DNA of 64,000 nt from Phragmites australis. Lineage: Eukaryota > Streptophyta > Magnoliopsida > Poales > Poaceae. A program made the translations under genes and the position numbers. The stretch spans positions 9,000,001-9,064,000 of the forward strand of contig NC_084935.1 in NCBI RefSeq assembly GCF_958298935.1, read 5' to 3'. Of this stretch, positions 23,600 to 34,373 are shown one piece after another. The notes beneath the pieces were generated by a model. It saw only the letters and a program-made list of their open reading frames with translations. It was not told where the DNA came from and did no database searches. Each line of letters starts with the position of its first letter. Positions within the stretch are counted from its first letter, which is position 1.

Positions 23600-25669
23600 A
23601 TTTTGTAAATCAAATAATTGTAAACATATGTATCTGTCTTAAAAAATTGCAATTGACAATAGGTTAAAGAAAAAAATATATTGGGTTCCAATATTCTTAC
23701 AACTGATGATAACATCTTCTACACCATATAATTTTTTTAAATGTTCATGTTTATTTTGACAGTGTTTTAAATTTTAAAGTATTATAACATAATGTTTTTA
23801 AACTGATCCTCCGTTGATATAGCAACAGGTCCCTATCATCTTTCCAAAATATAATGCAACATGAGTCTAAAATTGTAATTTTTAAAACTAACACATTTAC
23901 TAGCAATTTTTTATTTATAAAATAAAAAAATACTCCCTAACAAATGGTGCGAGGCCTAGCCTGCCAGGCTGCGACAACAGCTAGAGCTAGCCAAGCAAGG
24001 TGGCTACCAACTTGTGATCGCCTCTCAGATCTCGACCGTGAGACGAGCTGTCAGGTCTGTGTTAGCGGTTGTTTTCGGCACGCGACAAGGTTTAGACGAC
24101 TGTTGACAAGTCTGACCTGCAGGCTGCGAGTGCCGCCGAGCGTTAGGAGGGCTTTGTATCCTTGTAGGCCTGCGTGTTCTTCAACTTTGAAATCTGGTGT
24201 ATTTGGGGTTGTACAGCTTCCTTTTTTTTTAATGTTGCGGTTTTACATTTAAGATATCGAGGTAAACGATTATTGTATTTTTTTAGGTGAGATGATCAGC
24301 TGCCTGATCACTCTTTTCATAAACATAAAATATAAGCTCTCAAACTAAAGGTCTATAGCTTGCGACGTCTTAATCTCTTAAAAGATACTACTTAGATGTC
24401 GCTATACTTTTGAGTTTGTATAGACATGGTTTGTGTAGTTTTGAAAATTCAAAAGGTATGGAGCAACTAAAATTCTTGTCAGATAGAAGTCTTACGCATG
24501 TCTTTTTTTGATGAAAGTCTTATGCATGATTGGAATTTGAGGAAAGACCATTTGGCCGAAGTATTGAAGGCTGCAATCAGACGAAGCATATATTAGTCTC
24601 TTATGACCAAATGAAAACTCAACTACAAATGGTTCAGGATAGAACAAGTTCTAGAAAATACTAGGAAAATTCCTTGTCAAAATAAAACGTGTAAATATAT
24701 GTATTATACGTTCATACTTGACACAACTCATAGTCTACATCAGAAACACGCAAAATCACATACAAACAAAAAGGTAGTAGACTAGTAGTCTATATTCGTT
24801 TTCAAATGAGAAAAAGGTGTGCACTATTTCAACGAAATGCCCTGTGGCGAAAGAAACTCAATATATGTGCAAAACTGTGAAAGAAATTAATAACATGTAT
24901 GTCCAAGTAATTGCTTGATATTAGAAAATGGGCTCATTCCCAAGTGACACTTTCCTCCTGAAGAGGGTAAAACGTAACCATATATGTGATTGACAGTGTT
25001 AGCACTCAGACAATAATATTGTAATGCTTTGTATTACTAGAGTTCACTAGTTAAAAAAATAATTTGTATAGATAGTTTGAAAATCTGTGCGAGATCTTTT
25101 TTTTTAACTTTTTTTAAAAAAATTCAAACAAATCAGATTTGTACAAACGATTTTTCAACCGTATGTACAAATCATTTATACAAATGGCTTGTTATTGAAT
25201 CTGTCTGTACTAAATTTTTTGCTCTAAAAAAATCTAAAAATATATTTTTCCTACCCATACCAGCCACACTGTTGTATCATTTCGTACTGTATTAAAATAT
25301 ATTTCTTGTACTCTAAAAAAAGTATATTCTCGTTATATAGTAGTTCTCATGAATCATGAGGCATGATTGTGATTCTAGTGCAACGATTTTGTGGTATCCA
25401 TCTGTATGAACCATTAAACAAAAGAAACTCGTGTTTAACAAAAGTACCATTATGGACAAGGCGACGTGCAAACGCATGAATCAAGCGTAATAACTTTGGA
25501 AGAGAAAACTCAAATACCAGTATGAAGGAAAAATAATATGCACAAGACCTTCAACAAAATGGAGAGGAAGATTATTAAAATATATTCTAAACCGAGAAAA
25601 AAAACAGAGAGAGAAACACCTCCGAAACCAGGAAACTTGCGGTGAAAAAGAAAATATCTCAGGAAGAAC
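23600..25669. other. AT-rich flank left of the large MULE
   Basis: No supported gene. A moderately GC-rich patch (23940-24200) is open on the + strand but shows no domain. The last part borders the MULE terminus at 25670. Confidence 0.45.
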
Positions 25670-25952
25670 TTTTTTAAAATATTATAATTTTGTATAGAAA
25701 TTTCAAAAATAATATAGAAATACCAAAATTTATAAAAATAATACATATTCATAGCCTGATCCCAAAAAAATGAGTTTTTGCGTCCTCGGCACGCGAAATC
25801 TGGGTTTTCGCGGCCTGTATATTCAAAAACCCCAGTGAAACTCCCACGTGGGTCTAGTAAGCTAGATTTTTCGTGGCTTGAGAATGTGAAAATAGGCCTT
25901 CGCGTACCGAGAGCACGAAAAAAGGTTGTCGCGGCCTGAGTGAGTGAAAAAT
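25670..25952. repeat. MULE left terminal inverted repeat
   Basis: Pairs in inverted orientation with 43143-43454: T-run followed by AATATTATAATTTT at the end, ATGAGTTTTTGCGT, then several spaced copies of a TTTTCG(C/T)GGCCTGA-like unit, closing near GTGAAAAAT. The two arms differ by many substitutions and small indels, so the element is old. Confidence 0.88.
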
Positions 25953-25989
25953 GGCACACATTGCAGACAAGATATTTAGCGCAAAAATG

Positions 25990-26339
25990 TTATGTCACTT
26001 TTTTATTTTGGATTCAACTTATTTCTTATACGAAATAGAAAGATTGAAATAAATTGTAGAATTGCTTATCCGACAATGGGACGTAGCTGATAAATATTAC
26101 ATGGAAAGTTACAATTTTTAATTTTAACAATAGTAGTTGTAAAGTATAAGTACCATAAAACCCAATACATAGGTTATATACGTTGATAAATATTATATGT
26201 GACATACACTGACTAACCATAAAGAGCTGATGACATCAAATGTTGGTATGTATAGTACGTCTAAAGATTAACGTAATAGTGTGTCGCTGTAAAACCTAAC
26301 ATGCCTTAGAGAAAGAAAATATATCGAGTTACAATAGAT
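25990..26339. other. MULE interior, non-coding
   Basis: AT-rich sequence between the left inverted repeat and the GRF-finger-like ORF. No gene was recognised. Confidence 0.5.
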
Positions 26340-26752
26340 GCTCTCTACCGAGTCTACCTAAGATACTTGCCCTTTCTCAAGGCATCGGGGCTCTCCGTCT
26401 TAGCACGACGGGCCCTCTCCCTCTTCCTTTCTCTCTCTGCTTTGCGTGCTTCAGCTGTGGCGCGCTCCTTCGTGGCGTTCCTGATACGCTCCTCCTCCTA
26501 CCGCTTCATTCGTAGTTCCTCCTGATGTCGCTCGTACTCATAACGTTCGTAAATATCTCTCCTCCACCGCATCTCTATGTCCACCCACTACTTTTAGTGC
26601 TCATTTTGCTCCGTATACAACCATTGCATGAAGTCATAGATAGGTGGAGGAGATTGGACAAATGAAACAAGAGGAGAGGTTAGTAAGATAGTGCATGATA
26701 TTGTATGGAAAGTGTCGCATGAATGATCTATGTCACTATACCAGTGGGTACT
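26340..26752 (-). pseudogene. MULE accessory ORF (GRF-finger-like), C-terminal part, cut by a retrotransposon
   Basis: The - strand reading from 26752 gives THWYSDIDHSCD, then PPIYDFMQWLYTEQNEH, a stop, and further in the same frame an E/R-rich helical stretch (RRDIYERYEYERHQEEL) to about 26400. Proteins of grass transposons often have a GRF-type zinc finger followed by a (C/Y)DF-QW-D/TE motif and a charged coiled coil; this is the second half. Its first half lies at 34374-34700, beyond the inserted retrotransposon, and the frame continues when the insertion and one target copy are ignored. The stop after NEH and others show decay. Confidence 0.6.
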
Positions 26753-28207
26753 TGTCGGAGGGTTGGCTCCTGTCACAGGGATCCTGAGGGACCCCTTTTT
26801 AGAGATTCGGCCGGGAGGATGATTCTGAATAAGTTTGCTGGAGAAATAAATGGATATAAATACGATGACAGGTGGGGTGGAATGATCTAATACATAAAAG
26901 AGTAAATGCGCTGGGGGATTTTTAGACAGGTTCGGGCCGCACTGCGCGTAACACCCTACTCCTATGTGGATGCTATAAATGCCCTGAGAATGTCTCTCAG
27001 GAATGTGCTAGTTACAAGAATGTTTGTCTACCCTAGAGCCTTGGGCTCCTTATTCTTCAGTTTCTATGCTCGTACGAAGGTGTTCTTCGATCTCTGTTGG
27101 GCTCTATGTGCGCCTGTCTAAGAGTTCGAGCATTGCCTATCAATTCATTTTCCCTCTCTTCGTCCGTGCTGCCGGCCGCTTTAAATACCCGTCGACGGTA
27201 GCGTGCCCCGAATGGGAGGGCCCGAGCTCCAAGGCGCCATAAATGGAAAGGGCGTCATCATAGCCTCTACGCGAAGTGACGGGGGTTGAAAACGCGCCAC
27301 GCGCCCGGTCTTCAGTCGTCATGATGGCGCTGGCAACGCGCGTTGTGGAGAGGGTCCACCGGGCAGCCGCAGAGAGGCCCGGCGTGCCCGCCCCGTCTTG
27401 TTCGCCTGCCACAGTAGCGCAGCAGACGGAACGCCTCGGGCCTCGCGATGCTATCCCGAGGCGCGCGGGATGGAACCCGTGCATTAAACGTCCCCACGCC
27501 CTTCTGCCAGCATATGGCAGGAACTGACACCGAGCGTGGCGGATGCAGTTGGAGGTGACAGGCCACGCGCGCTCTTAAATGCGGCATTGGGCCTTTCACC
27601 GGCTGACACCTCATCGCTGGACCCATGTGGGGGCCACTGACGGGGGGCTTCCTTTGTCGTCGGGGAACCGAGTGCTCGGGAGTCACTGCTCACTTCCCCG
27701 GGCACTCTCTCCCGAGAACGCCCTTTCTTGGTCATCGGGGAACCGAGTGCTCGGGGGCCACTGCTCACCTCCCCGAGCACTCTCTCCTGGTCTTGACTGT
27801 ACGGATCCTTATGGAACCGAGTGCTCGGGGGCCGCTACTCGCAGCCCCGAACACTCTCTCCCGGAACTACCTTCCTTGAGTCCTCGGGGTACTCGGGTTC
27901 CTGGGGGGCTATTGGTCGCAGCCCCGGGCACACCCCTCCCGGTACTCAGGTCTCCTGGTCGTCGGGGGACTTGGGTGCTCGGGGGTCACTGTTCACCTCC
28001 CTGAGCACCCTCTTCCCGGTCGCTCAGTCTTCGCAAATCATCGGGGAACCCGGGTACTCAGTGGCCACTATCTGTGGCCCTGAGCGCCCTCTCCTGGGAT
28101 TTAGTCTTTTTTACCCCGCGGAGATGACCTCTGCGGGAGGGCGCCACGTGGCGGATTGCTGGCCTGGCCTCAGGATTCGGGGACCTCTGATTCCTGATTC
28201 ACCGACA
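26753..28207 (+). repeat. 5' LTR of the nested retrotransposon (1,455 bp)
   Basis: Begins TGTCGGAGGGTTGG and ends GATTCACCGACA. A TTTAAATAC promoter-like box lies at about 27179. From 27655 to 28105 it contains six imperfect units of about 76-80 bp, each with inverted arms GTGCTCGGGG...CCCCGAGCAC. Confidence 0.93.
27655..28105. repeat. Tandem array of six hairpin-forming units in the LTR
   Basis: Each unit reads roughly (C/T)CGGGGAACCGAGTGCTCGGG, a 10-15 nt loop, CCCCGAGCACTCTCTCCCGG and a variable spacer ending CTTGGTC. The same array, with fewer or altered units, is present in the 3' LTR (33850-34265) and in the solo LTR (49930-50016 with 52608-52860). Confidence 0.88.
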
Positions 28208-28741
28208 GCAGCCCCCGGGCCCATTGGCAAGCGATGGCCTAGAGACTGCGAATGGGCCCTTCGTCGTCAACGAGGCTGAACCCAGCACTGACGCCACGTG
28301 GCGTGCTTTTAGGCGCTGGCCTTTCCGACCCGGGCTTTTGGTACGGATCAACGGGGAACCGAGCGGACGCGCGTCCAACCGACTCCCGAGGCGCGTGATA
28401 ACGAGGCGGGCGGCGCGTGATAACGAGGCAAGCGGCGCGCGTGGCAACCGCGCAGATCGAGGAAAGTGCGTCTGGCAACCGCTGACAACCGCGCGGCCTG
28501 AGGGAGATTCGCCTGGCTGTTGTGTTGGCCGAGGAAATCGTCTCGCAGAGCGCGTCGCGGCAGGCGACGTTTGAATTTCCCCGGTGTATAAAAGGAGGAG
28601 GGGAGCGAACCGCCCCCCTCTTTACGCCATCTTTGCGATCAAGCCTTCTTCTTCCTTGCGCTCCTGAGTTTTCGCCCTTCCTTAGGCGATCAGAGCACCA
28701 CTCTTCCCCCACCATTCCAACTCATCCCCCACCCTGACAAG
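28208..28741. other. Retrotransposon leader between 5' LTR and ORF
   Basis: GC-rich leader with repeated GCGCGTGATAACGAGGC motifs near 28395-28435. The bases directly after the LTR (GCAGCCCCCGGGCCC) do not match a common tRNA primer site that I know. Confidence 0.5.
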
Positions 28742-31288
28742 ATGCCGAGAGCGGGAGGAAGCCGCCGCGACAAGACACCCGACAGCGTGCTGCCGGAGTC
28801 CCGACTCGTGAACGAGGATGCGGCGGATAAAGTGCGGAACTTGATGGTGCCCGAAGGCCAGCGGGAGGCCTCGGTGGTGAGGCCGGCGAGCTTCCCGCCG
28901 GTGACAGACCAGCCAGGGCGCATTGTTCTCTTCGCTTCCTTCTTGGCGGTCGGGCTGGTGCCACCAGTCTCAACCTTCTTCCTCCAGATACTCGACACGT
29001 TCGGGATCCAGCTGGTGCACCTCAGCCCTAACTCCGTCGTCGCCTTGGCGGTCTTTGCCCACCTCTGCGAGATGTTCGTGGGGGTGCCGTCGTCGGTGTC
29101 GCTCTTCCGACACTTCTTCGTGCTGCGGCCGGCACTGGGGTGGCGGCAGCGCCGGGGGACAAAGGGAAGCGCCCCCGGACTTTCGTTCCTACGCCGTCGC
29201 TTCCACGGCAGTGGATGCCAGCGGGTGGTGCGAAGGAGGGAGGCCAGGGCGGCCCATCGTCCGGTGCGGGGCCTGCGACGGAGGCAGCATCTGCGTTTCT
29301 GGAACCCAGAGACCAAGGCCGGGGCGGCCAGTCGGCCAGCGCGGGGCCCGCGACGGAGGTGGCATCTGCGGTTCTGGAACCCGGAGACTAAGGCCGGCAC
29401 TCGAGTGGGTCTACAGCGAGTGCCCATGCCGACCTGCCGCCGGCGACGGGCACCCGGGGGCCGGAGCCCACAGACCAAGGCCGGCACGGGAGTGCGTGTA
29501 TAGCGAGTGCCCAAGCCGGCCCGCCGCCCGAGACGGACCCCACGGCGGCCCCGCAGAGCCCCCCGCCGAAGAGGAGGAGGGAGGATTCCGGGCCAAAGCC
29601 ATCAGCCCGGAGTACAAGATCCCGGAATCGAGATGGCAATACCGAAGACCGAAAACTGCGTAAGTTTCTTCCTTTTCCCCGAGCATGCCTTGCCTGGAGC
29701 GAGTTCGGAGACTGACCTTATTTTCTCTTTCAGGCCGCCTCAGGACGCCGCTGGAGACCAAGGACGGTCGGAGTCGCCAAGGCCGGCTCCAGCCCCCGAG
29801 CCGAGCGCGCCTAAGCCGAGCGCGCCGGTGGAGCCGGAGCCGCAGAGCGCGCCGACCAAACCAGAGCTGCAGGCGCCGCCCTGCCCCGAGCCGATGGCAG
29901 AGGCCGCGCCCGAGAAGCCGGTGCTGGCTGAGCCCGCCCCGAGCACATCGAGTGCGGGGCGGATGGCCTCGTCGAGGGCGGTGCCTGCGTGGCAGTATTC
30001 GGGGACACCGAGCCCCTCAGAGAGGGCTCGTAGGGGACCCAGCGCTCGGTCGTCGTCCAGCCGACCTGCAGAACCCCTCCCGGATGTGCTAGGAAGTGCC
30101 CGGGAGGTGATCGAGCGTCTGGAGGCGGCCGTGGCGGGGGAGAGGACCCAACTTGAGGCGGACCGCGCCGCCCTTGTTGAGGAGAGGGAGTGGCTGGCGG
30201 AGATCAGCCGCCTTTTGGAGGCCCGCGTCGCCGCGACACGCGCTGTCCACGAGAATGAGCGGCGCACGATAGAGGCGAAGCGGGAGGCCCTGGAGGAAAT
30301 ACGCACAGAGGCCATCACCGAGCAAGAAGAAGCCGCCCAACTGGGTGAGATATCGCGGCGGCGGGCCGCCGAGGTACTCGCCAGGGAGAGATTGGTGCGG
30401 GCTCAGGAGGACGCGATCCTGTCGCGCGAGAGGGCGGTGGAGGCCCCCCAGGCGGGCTTAGCCCGCCAGAAGGACGAGGTTGAGCAGAGCCGCCCCGAGC
30501 TCCAATGTCGGGAGGAGCACATCGCGATTCGCGAGACCGACGTCGGCATCACGGCGACGGCTCTGGACGCCCGGGAGGAGCTACTGACTCACCGGGAGGC
30601 GGAGGCTGCCGAGGCGTCGGTGGCCTTATCTGCTCGGGAGGAGCGGGCTGCCATGTGGCAGTCAGAGCTAACTGGCCGGGAGCAGGCCCTCTCTGCCCTC
30701 GCCGAGCAGGTGAAGCAGAAGCAGGCAGAAGTCTCAGCGCCCGCCGCCGTCCCGACCAGCACAGCCGAGTGACTGAGCTTGGAGGAGCGGCTGCAGATCC
30801 TGAAGGACGGGCTCGAGACTGTCAGCGCCGAACGGACGAATGTGAAGCTGATGATGGGAGACATCCTTCGGCAGGCATGGAGGTCCGTGAGGGTGGCCGG
30901 GCTCGGGCGAGTCCACGTGGGTGAGAAGGGGATGGAGCGAGCTACCATCGGCCACATCGCCCTCGGCTTCGAGGATATCAGCCAACGGCTCAAGGCAATT
31001 CCCAAGGCCGTGCCGGAGCTAGCTGCCCGGGAAGGGTGTGGCCTGGCCCAAGCGGTGGCCGAGCACGTCCTAGCCTACTACCGAAGCCGGGATCCGAACT
31101 TCTCGCTGGTGCCAGCTCGGGAAGGGGTGGTCGAGGCCGAGGAGGAGGCCGCCCGGGAAGTTGTCCGGGGCGTCGCCACCGAGGTGGCGGCTTGTTTCAT
31201 GCGGGAGCCGCAGCCGCCGCCGGACCTGGGCAGCAGCGGCGAGGAGTCCTCGCTACCTTCTGAGCCCGACGACTCAGACTTAGATTAG
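28742..31288 (+). pseudogene. Gypsy-type transposon domain plus coiled-coil ORF, interrupted
   Basis: The ORF starts MPRAGGSRRD at 28742. It has the core of the 'putative gypsy type transposon' domain (IQLVHLSPNSVVALAVFAH, FVGVPSSVSLFRHFF), but this breaks off at about 29150 where the frame becomes a P/R/G-rich repeat. That repeat uses units around GAGGCCAGGGCGGCC to about 29500. A likely 74-nt intron (29660 GTAAGT to 29733 TTTCAG) precedes a P/E-rich stretch and a long coiled coil (about 30090-30760). An in-frame TGA at 30770-30772 interrupts the frame, which then continues with LEERLQILKDGLETVSAERT to 31288 and an acidic tail. Role unknown; a structural Gag-like role is possible. Confidence 0.7.
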
Positions 31289-32936
31289 GCTTTTGTAATT
31301 TTCTTTTTCTTTGACTTGATGTAAATATGGGAGTGATCCCTCAGAATAGCTGTCCTTTCTTTTGAATATAATGGAAGCCTTTCTTTGGGGTCGCAACTCC
31401 AGTGTTCTTTCAAATGCTTGATGAAGTCTCTGTTCTTTTCACTTGATGTCCCGAGGAGTACTCAGTCAGATCGAGCCCGACCTTTCCCTCCCCGAGAACG
31501 AAGTCGCCCCGACCACTCAACGCCCGAGTAGTGAGGCCTTCTTCGTGCGTTCAGCCCCCGAGCCCTCGCGAGTCCACAACGGCTAAGTCAAGAGACAAAG
31601 GCACGAACTTCCTTGCTCGGGAGATAGGTCGATCCAGCACGGAGCACGCCATGACCAGTAAACACTTTCCCATTTTGCGACCACTCAAACAGGTAGACTG
31701 GAGACACGTGCAGGCGGAAATGCAACCAAGAGTCCCCAAGGTTTGGTGGTGCCCAGGCTAGGACGGACCGGACCGAGCACCGACAGCCCGCCCCCAGGGT
31801 CTAGGCTCCCGACCACTCTTTGCGAGCGGTGAGATTACCCGAGAACCCTAGAGGCTCGGTAGTGCCCGGGGCCTTTTAAGCGGACCGAACACCACGACCA
31901 CCATGAAGGACTTCGGTCAGACATCGTCGTTCGTACGGTACGCCTTTCTACTGTCCGTTCTGTCATTCCGGGAAAAGTGGACACGTGGGCAGAGTTTTGT
32001 GCGCGAGGAGACCATCTCGCCGAATAGATTAGAATACGAGGGCCCCGAGGACAACTCGGGAACAGTAGATTACTGAATGTAAATTCGTATAACTTTAACC
32101 ACTCATCGAACAGCTATCAGCTTTTCGGCTGACTGATCCAGGAGAGGCATGCGCTCCAAGCTCGGGGTGTCCGGAAACTTAGCCCCTTCGGCTAGAGCGC
32201 CCGAGCACTGGGGAGCGTGATGAGGAGCCCAGGACCAGGCGATCCCGACCACTCATGCCCGAGCGGTAGGACCACCCGAGGACCCCCAGGCCCGAGCAGC
32301 AACCTGGGCGCTGAGGCCCTCACGGTCGAGCTGCTCTTTGCTCTTGATTGTTGATCTGTGATTCGAGAAAATAGAAAGATTCTTTGCTTGGTGCGTTTTG
32401 TTAGTGCGGTACTCATTATAGACTGCTCTCGTTTTCGACCCGAGACCTCTCAAATACCCGGACCGGCGGACTGTACAGGCAGAGGCATAACCCAGAGGTC
32501 CTATGGTTCGGTGGCGCCCGGGTATGACAGACCAGACCGAGCACCGACAGCCCGCCCCTGGGGCCTAGGCTCCGGACTACTCTTTGCTCGAGCGATAGGA
32601 TTACCCGAGAACCCCAGGGGCTCGGTGATGCCCGGGCGACTGCCACGACACCGAACACCACAGCCTACCACGACAGACATAGGTCAGCGGCAACTGCTTA
32701 CGCACATACCGATCGGGATTCTTTTATCAACGGGGAAAATGAGAGAGCAATTTTTTCTCGCACAATCGAGCATCTCACCAGACAGATTAAACATATGGAT
32801 TCCAGAAAAGATAAAATTTGAAATAAGAACTGGATATTGATAACATAGATATTGTATTGACAATTGACAATTGACAATTTTTACAAGTCTGGGTGACTTA
32901 CCCGGTTAGTGGTGTGCCCCTACCTGGCGCGCTAGC
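31289..32936. repeat. Retrotransposon 3' internal region with repeated modules
   Basis: No ORF. A module of about 150 bp (ACCGAGCACCGACAGCCCGC ... TTACCCGAGAACCC ... GGCTCGGT ... CCGAACACCAC) occurs at about 31765-31900 and again at 32530-32680, with a partial copy near 32240-32310. A triplicated TTGACAA motif lies at 32857-32878. No clear polypurine tract was seen before the 3' LTR. Confidence 0.75.
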
Positions 32937-34373
32937 TGTCGGAGGGTTGGCTCCTATCGCAGGGATCCTGAGGGACCCCTTTTTAGAGATTTGGCCGGGG
33001 GGATGATTCTGAATAAGTTTGCTGGAGAAATAAATTGATGTAAATGCGATGGCAGGTGTGGTGGAATGATCTAATGCAGAAAAGAGTAAATGCGCTGGGA
33101 AATTTTTAGACAGGTTCGGGCCGCACTGCGCGTAACACCCTACTCCTGTGTGGATGCTATAAATGCCCTGAGAATGTCTCTCAGGAATGTGCTAGTTACA
33201 AGATTGTTTGTCCACCCTAGAGCCTTGGACTCCTTGTTCTTCAGTTTCTATGCTCGTACGAAGGTGTTCTTCGATCTCTGTTGGGCTCTATGTGCGCCTG
33301 TCTAAGAGTTCGAGCATTGCCTATCAATTCATTTTCCCTCTCTTCGTCCGTGCTGCCGGCCGCTTTAAATACCCGTCGGCGGTAGCGTGCCCCGAATGGG
33401 AGGGCCCGAGCTCCAAGGCGCCATAAATGGAAAGGGCGTCATCATAGCCTCTGCGTGAAGTGACGGGGGTTGAAAACGCGCTCCGCGCCCGGTCTTCAGT
33501 CATCATGATGGCGCTGGCAACGGGCGCCATGGAGAGGGCCCCCCGGGCAGCCGTAGAGCGGCCCGGCGTGCCTGCCCCGTCTTGTTCGCCTGCCACAACA
33601 ATGCGGTAGACGGAATGCCTCGGGCCTCGCGATGCTATCCCGAGGCGCGCTGGATAGCGTGGGATGGAACTCGTGCATTAAACGTCCCCACGCCCTTCTG
33701 CCAGCATATGGCAGGAACTGACACCGAGCGTGGCGGGAGCAGTTGGAGGTGACAGGCCACGCGCGCTCTTAAATGCGTATCGGGCCTTTCACTGGCTGAC
33801 ACCTCATCGTTGGACCCCTGTGGGGGCCACTGACGGGGGGCTTCCTGGGTCGTCGGGGAACTGAGTGCTCGGGGGTCCCGAGAACTCCCTTTCTTGGTCC
33901 TCGGGGAACCGAGTGCTCGGGGGCCACTGCTCACCTCCCCAAGCATTCTCTCCCGGTCTTAACTGTACGGATCCTTGGGGAACCGAGTGCTCGGGGGCCG
34001 CTGCTTGCAGCCCCGAGCACTCTCTCCCGGAACTACCTTCCTTCAGTCCTCGGGGTACTCGGGTGCCCGGGGGGCTATTGCTCGCAGCCCCGGGCACACC
34101 CCTCCCGGTACTCAGGTCTCCTGGTCGTCGGGGGACTTGGGTGCTCGGGGGTCACTGTTCACCTCCCCGAGCACCCTCTTCCCGGTCGCTCAGTCTTCGC
34201 AGATCATCAGGAAACCCATGTACTCGAGGGCCACTGTCTGTGGCCCCGAGCTTCCTCTCTCGGGACTAAGTCTTTTTTACCCCGTGGAGATGACCTCAGC
34301 GGGAGGGCGCCACGTGACGGATTGCTGGCCTGGCCTCAGGATTTAGGGATCCTTGGTTCCTGATTCACCGACA
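32937..34373 (+). repeat. 3' LTR of the nested retrotransposon (1,437 bp)
   Basis: Aligns throughout with the 5' LTR from TGTCGGAGGGTTGG to GATTCACCGACA. Scattered substitutions and an internal deletion in its first hairpin unit (about 33870) indicate some age since insertion. Confidence 0.93.

Larger units (their letters stand above)
26753..34373 (+). mobile_element. LTR retrotransposon of 7,621 bp without visible pol
   Basis: Two LTRs (26753-28207 and 32937-34373) with TGTCGG...CCGACA ends flank an internal region of about 4.7 kb. The flanking bases GTACT (26748-26752 and 34374-34378) are a perfect 5-bp target duplication. The only protein signals are the PF04195-type 'putative gypsy type transposon' domain and an A/E/R-rich coiled-coil ORF. 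No protease, reverse transcriptase or integrase motif is seen. It must have moved with enzymes from another element. A third LTR of the family lies at 49086-52916. Confidence 0.92.

Noticed and set aside
23172..23715. Several open frames on both strands in the CpG island
   Set aside because: Stop codons are rare because of GC content; no frame stands out.
25510..25959. A 149-codon - strand frame at the left MULE end
   Set aside because: It is the terminal inverted repeat; a similar frame appears at 43121-43336 only because the two ends are inverted copies.
27655..28105. CRISPR-like array
   Set aside because: Regular palindromic repeats invite the comparison, but this is a plant LTR with unit-length repeats and no unique spacers.
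27276..28715. Many open frames in the 5' LTR and leader
   Set aside because: They lie in LTR repeats and are repeated in the 3' LTR; shadows of GC-rich hairpin units, not genes.
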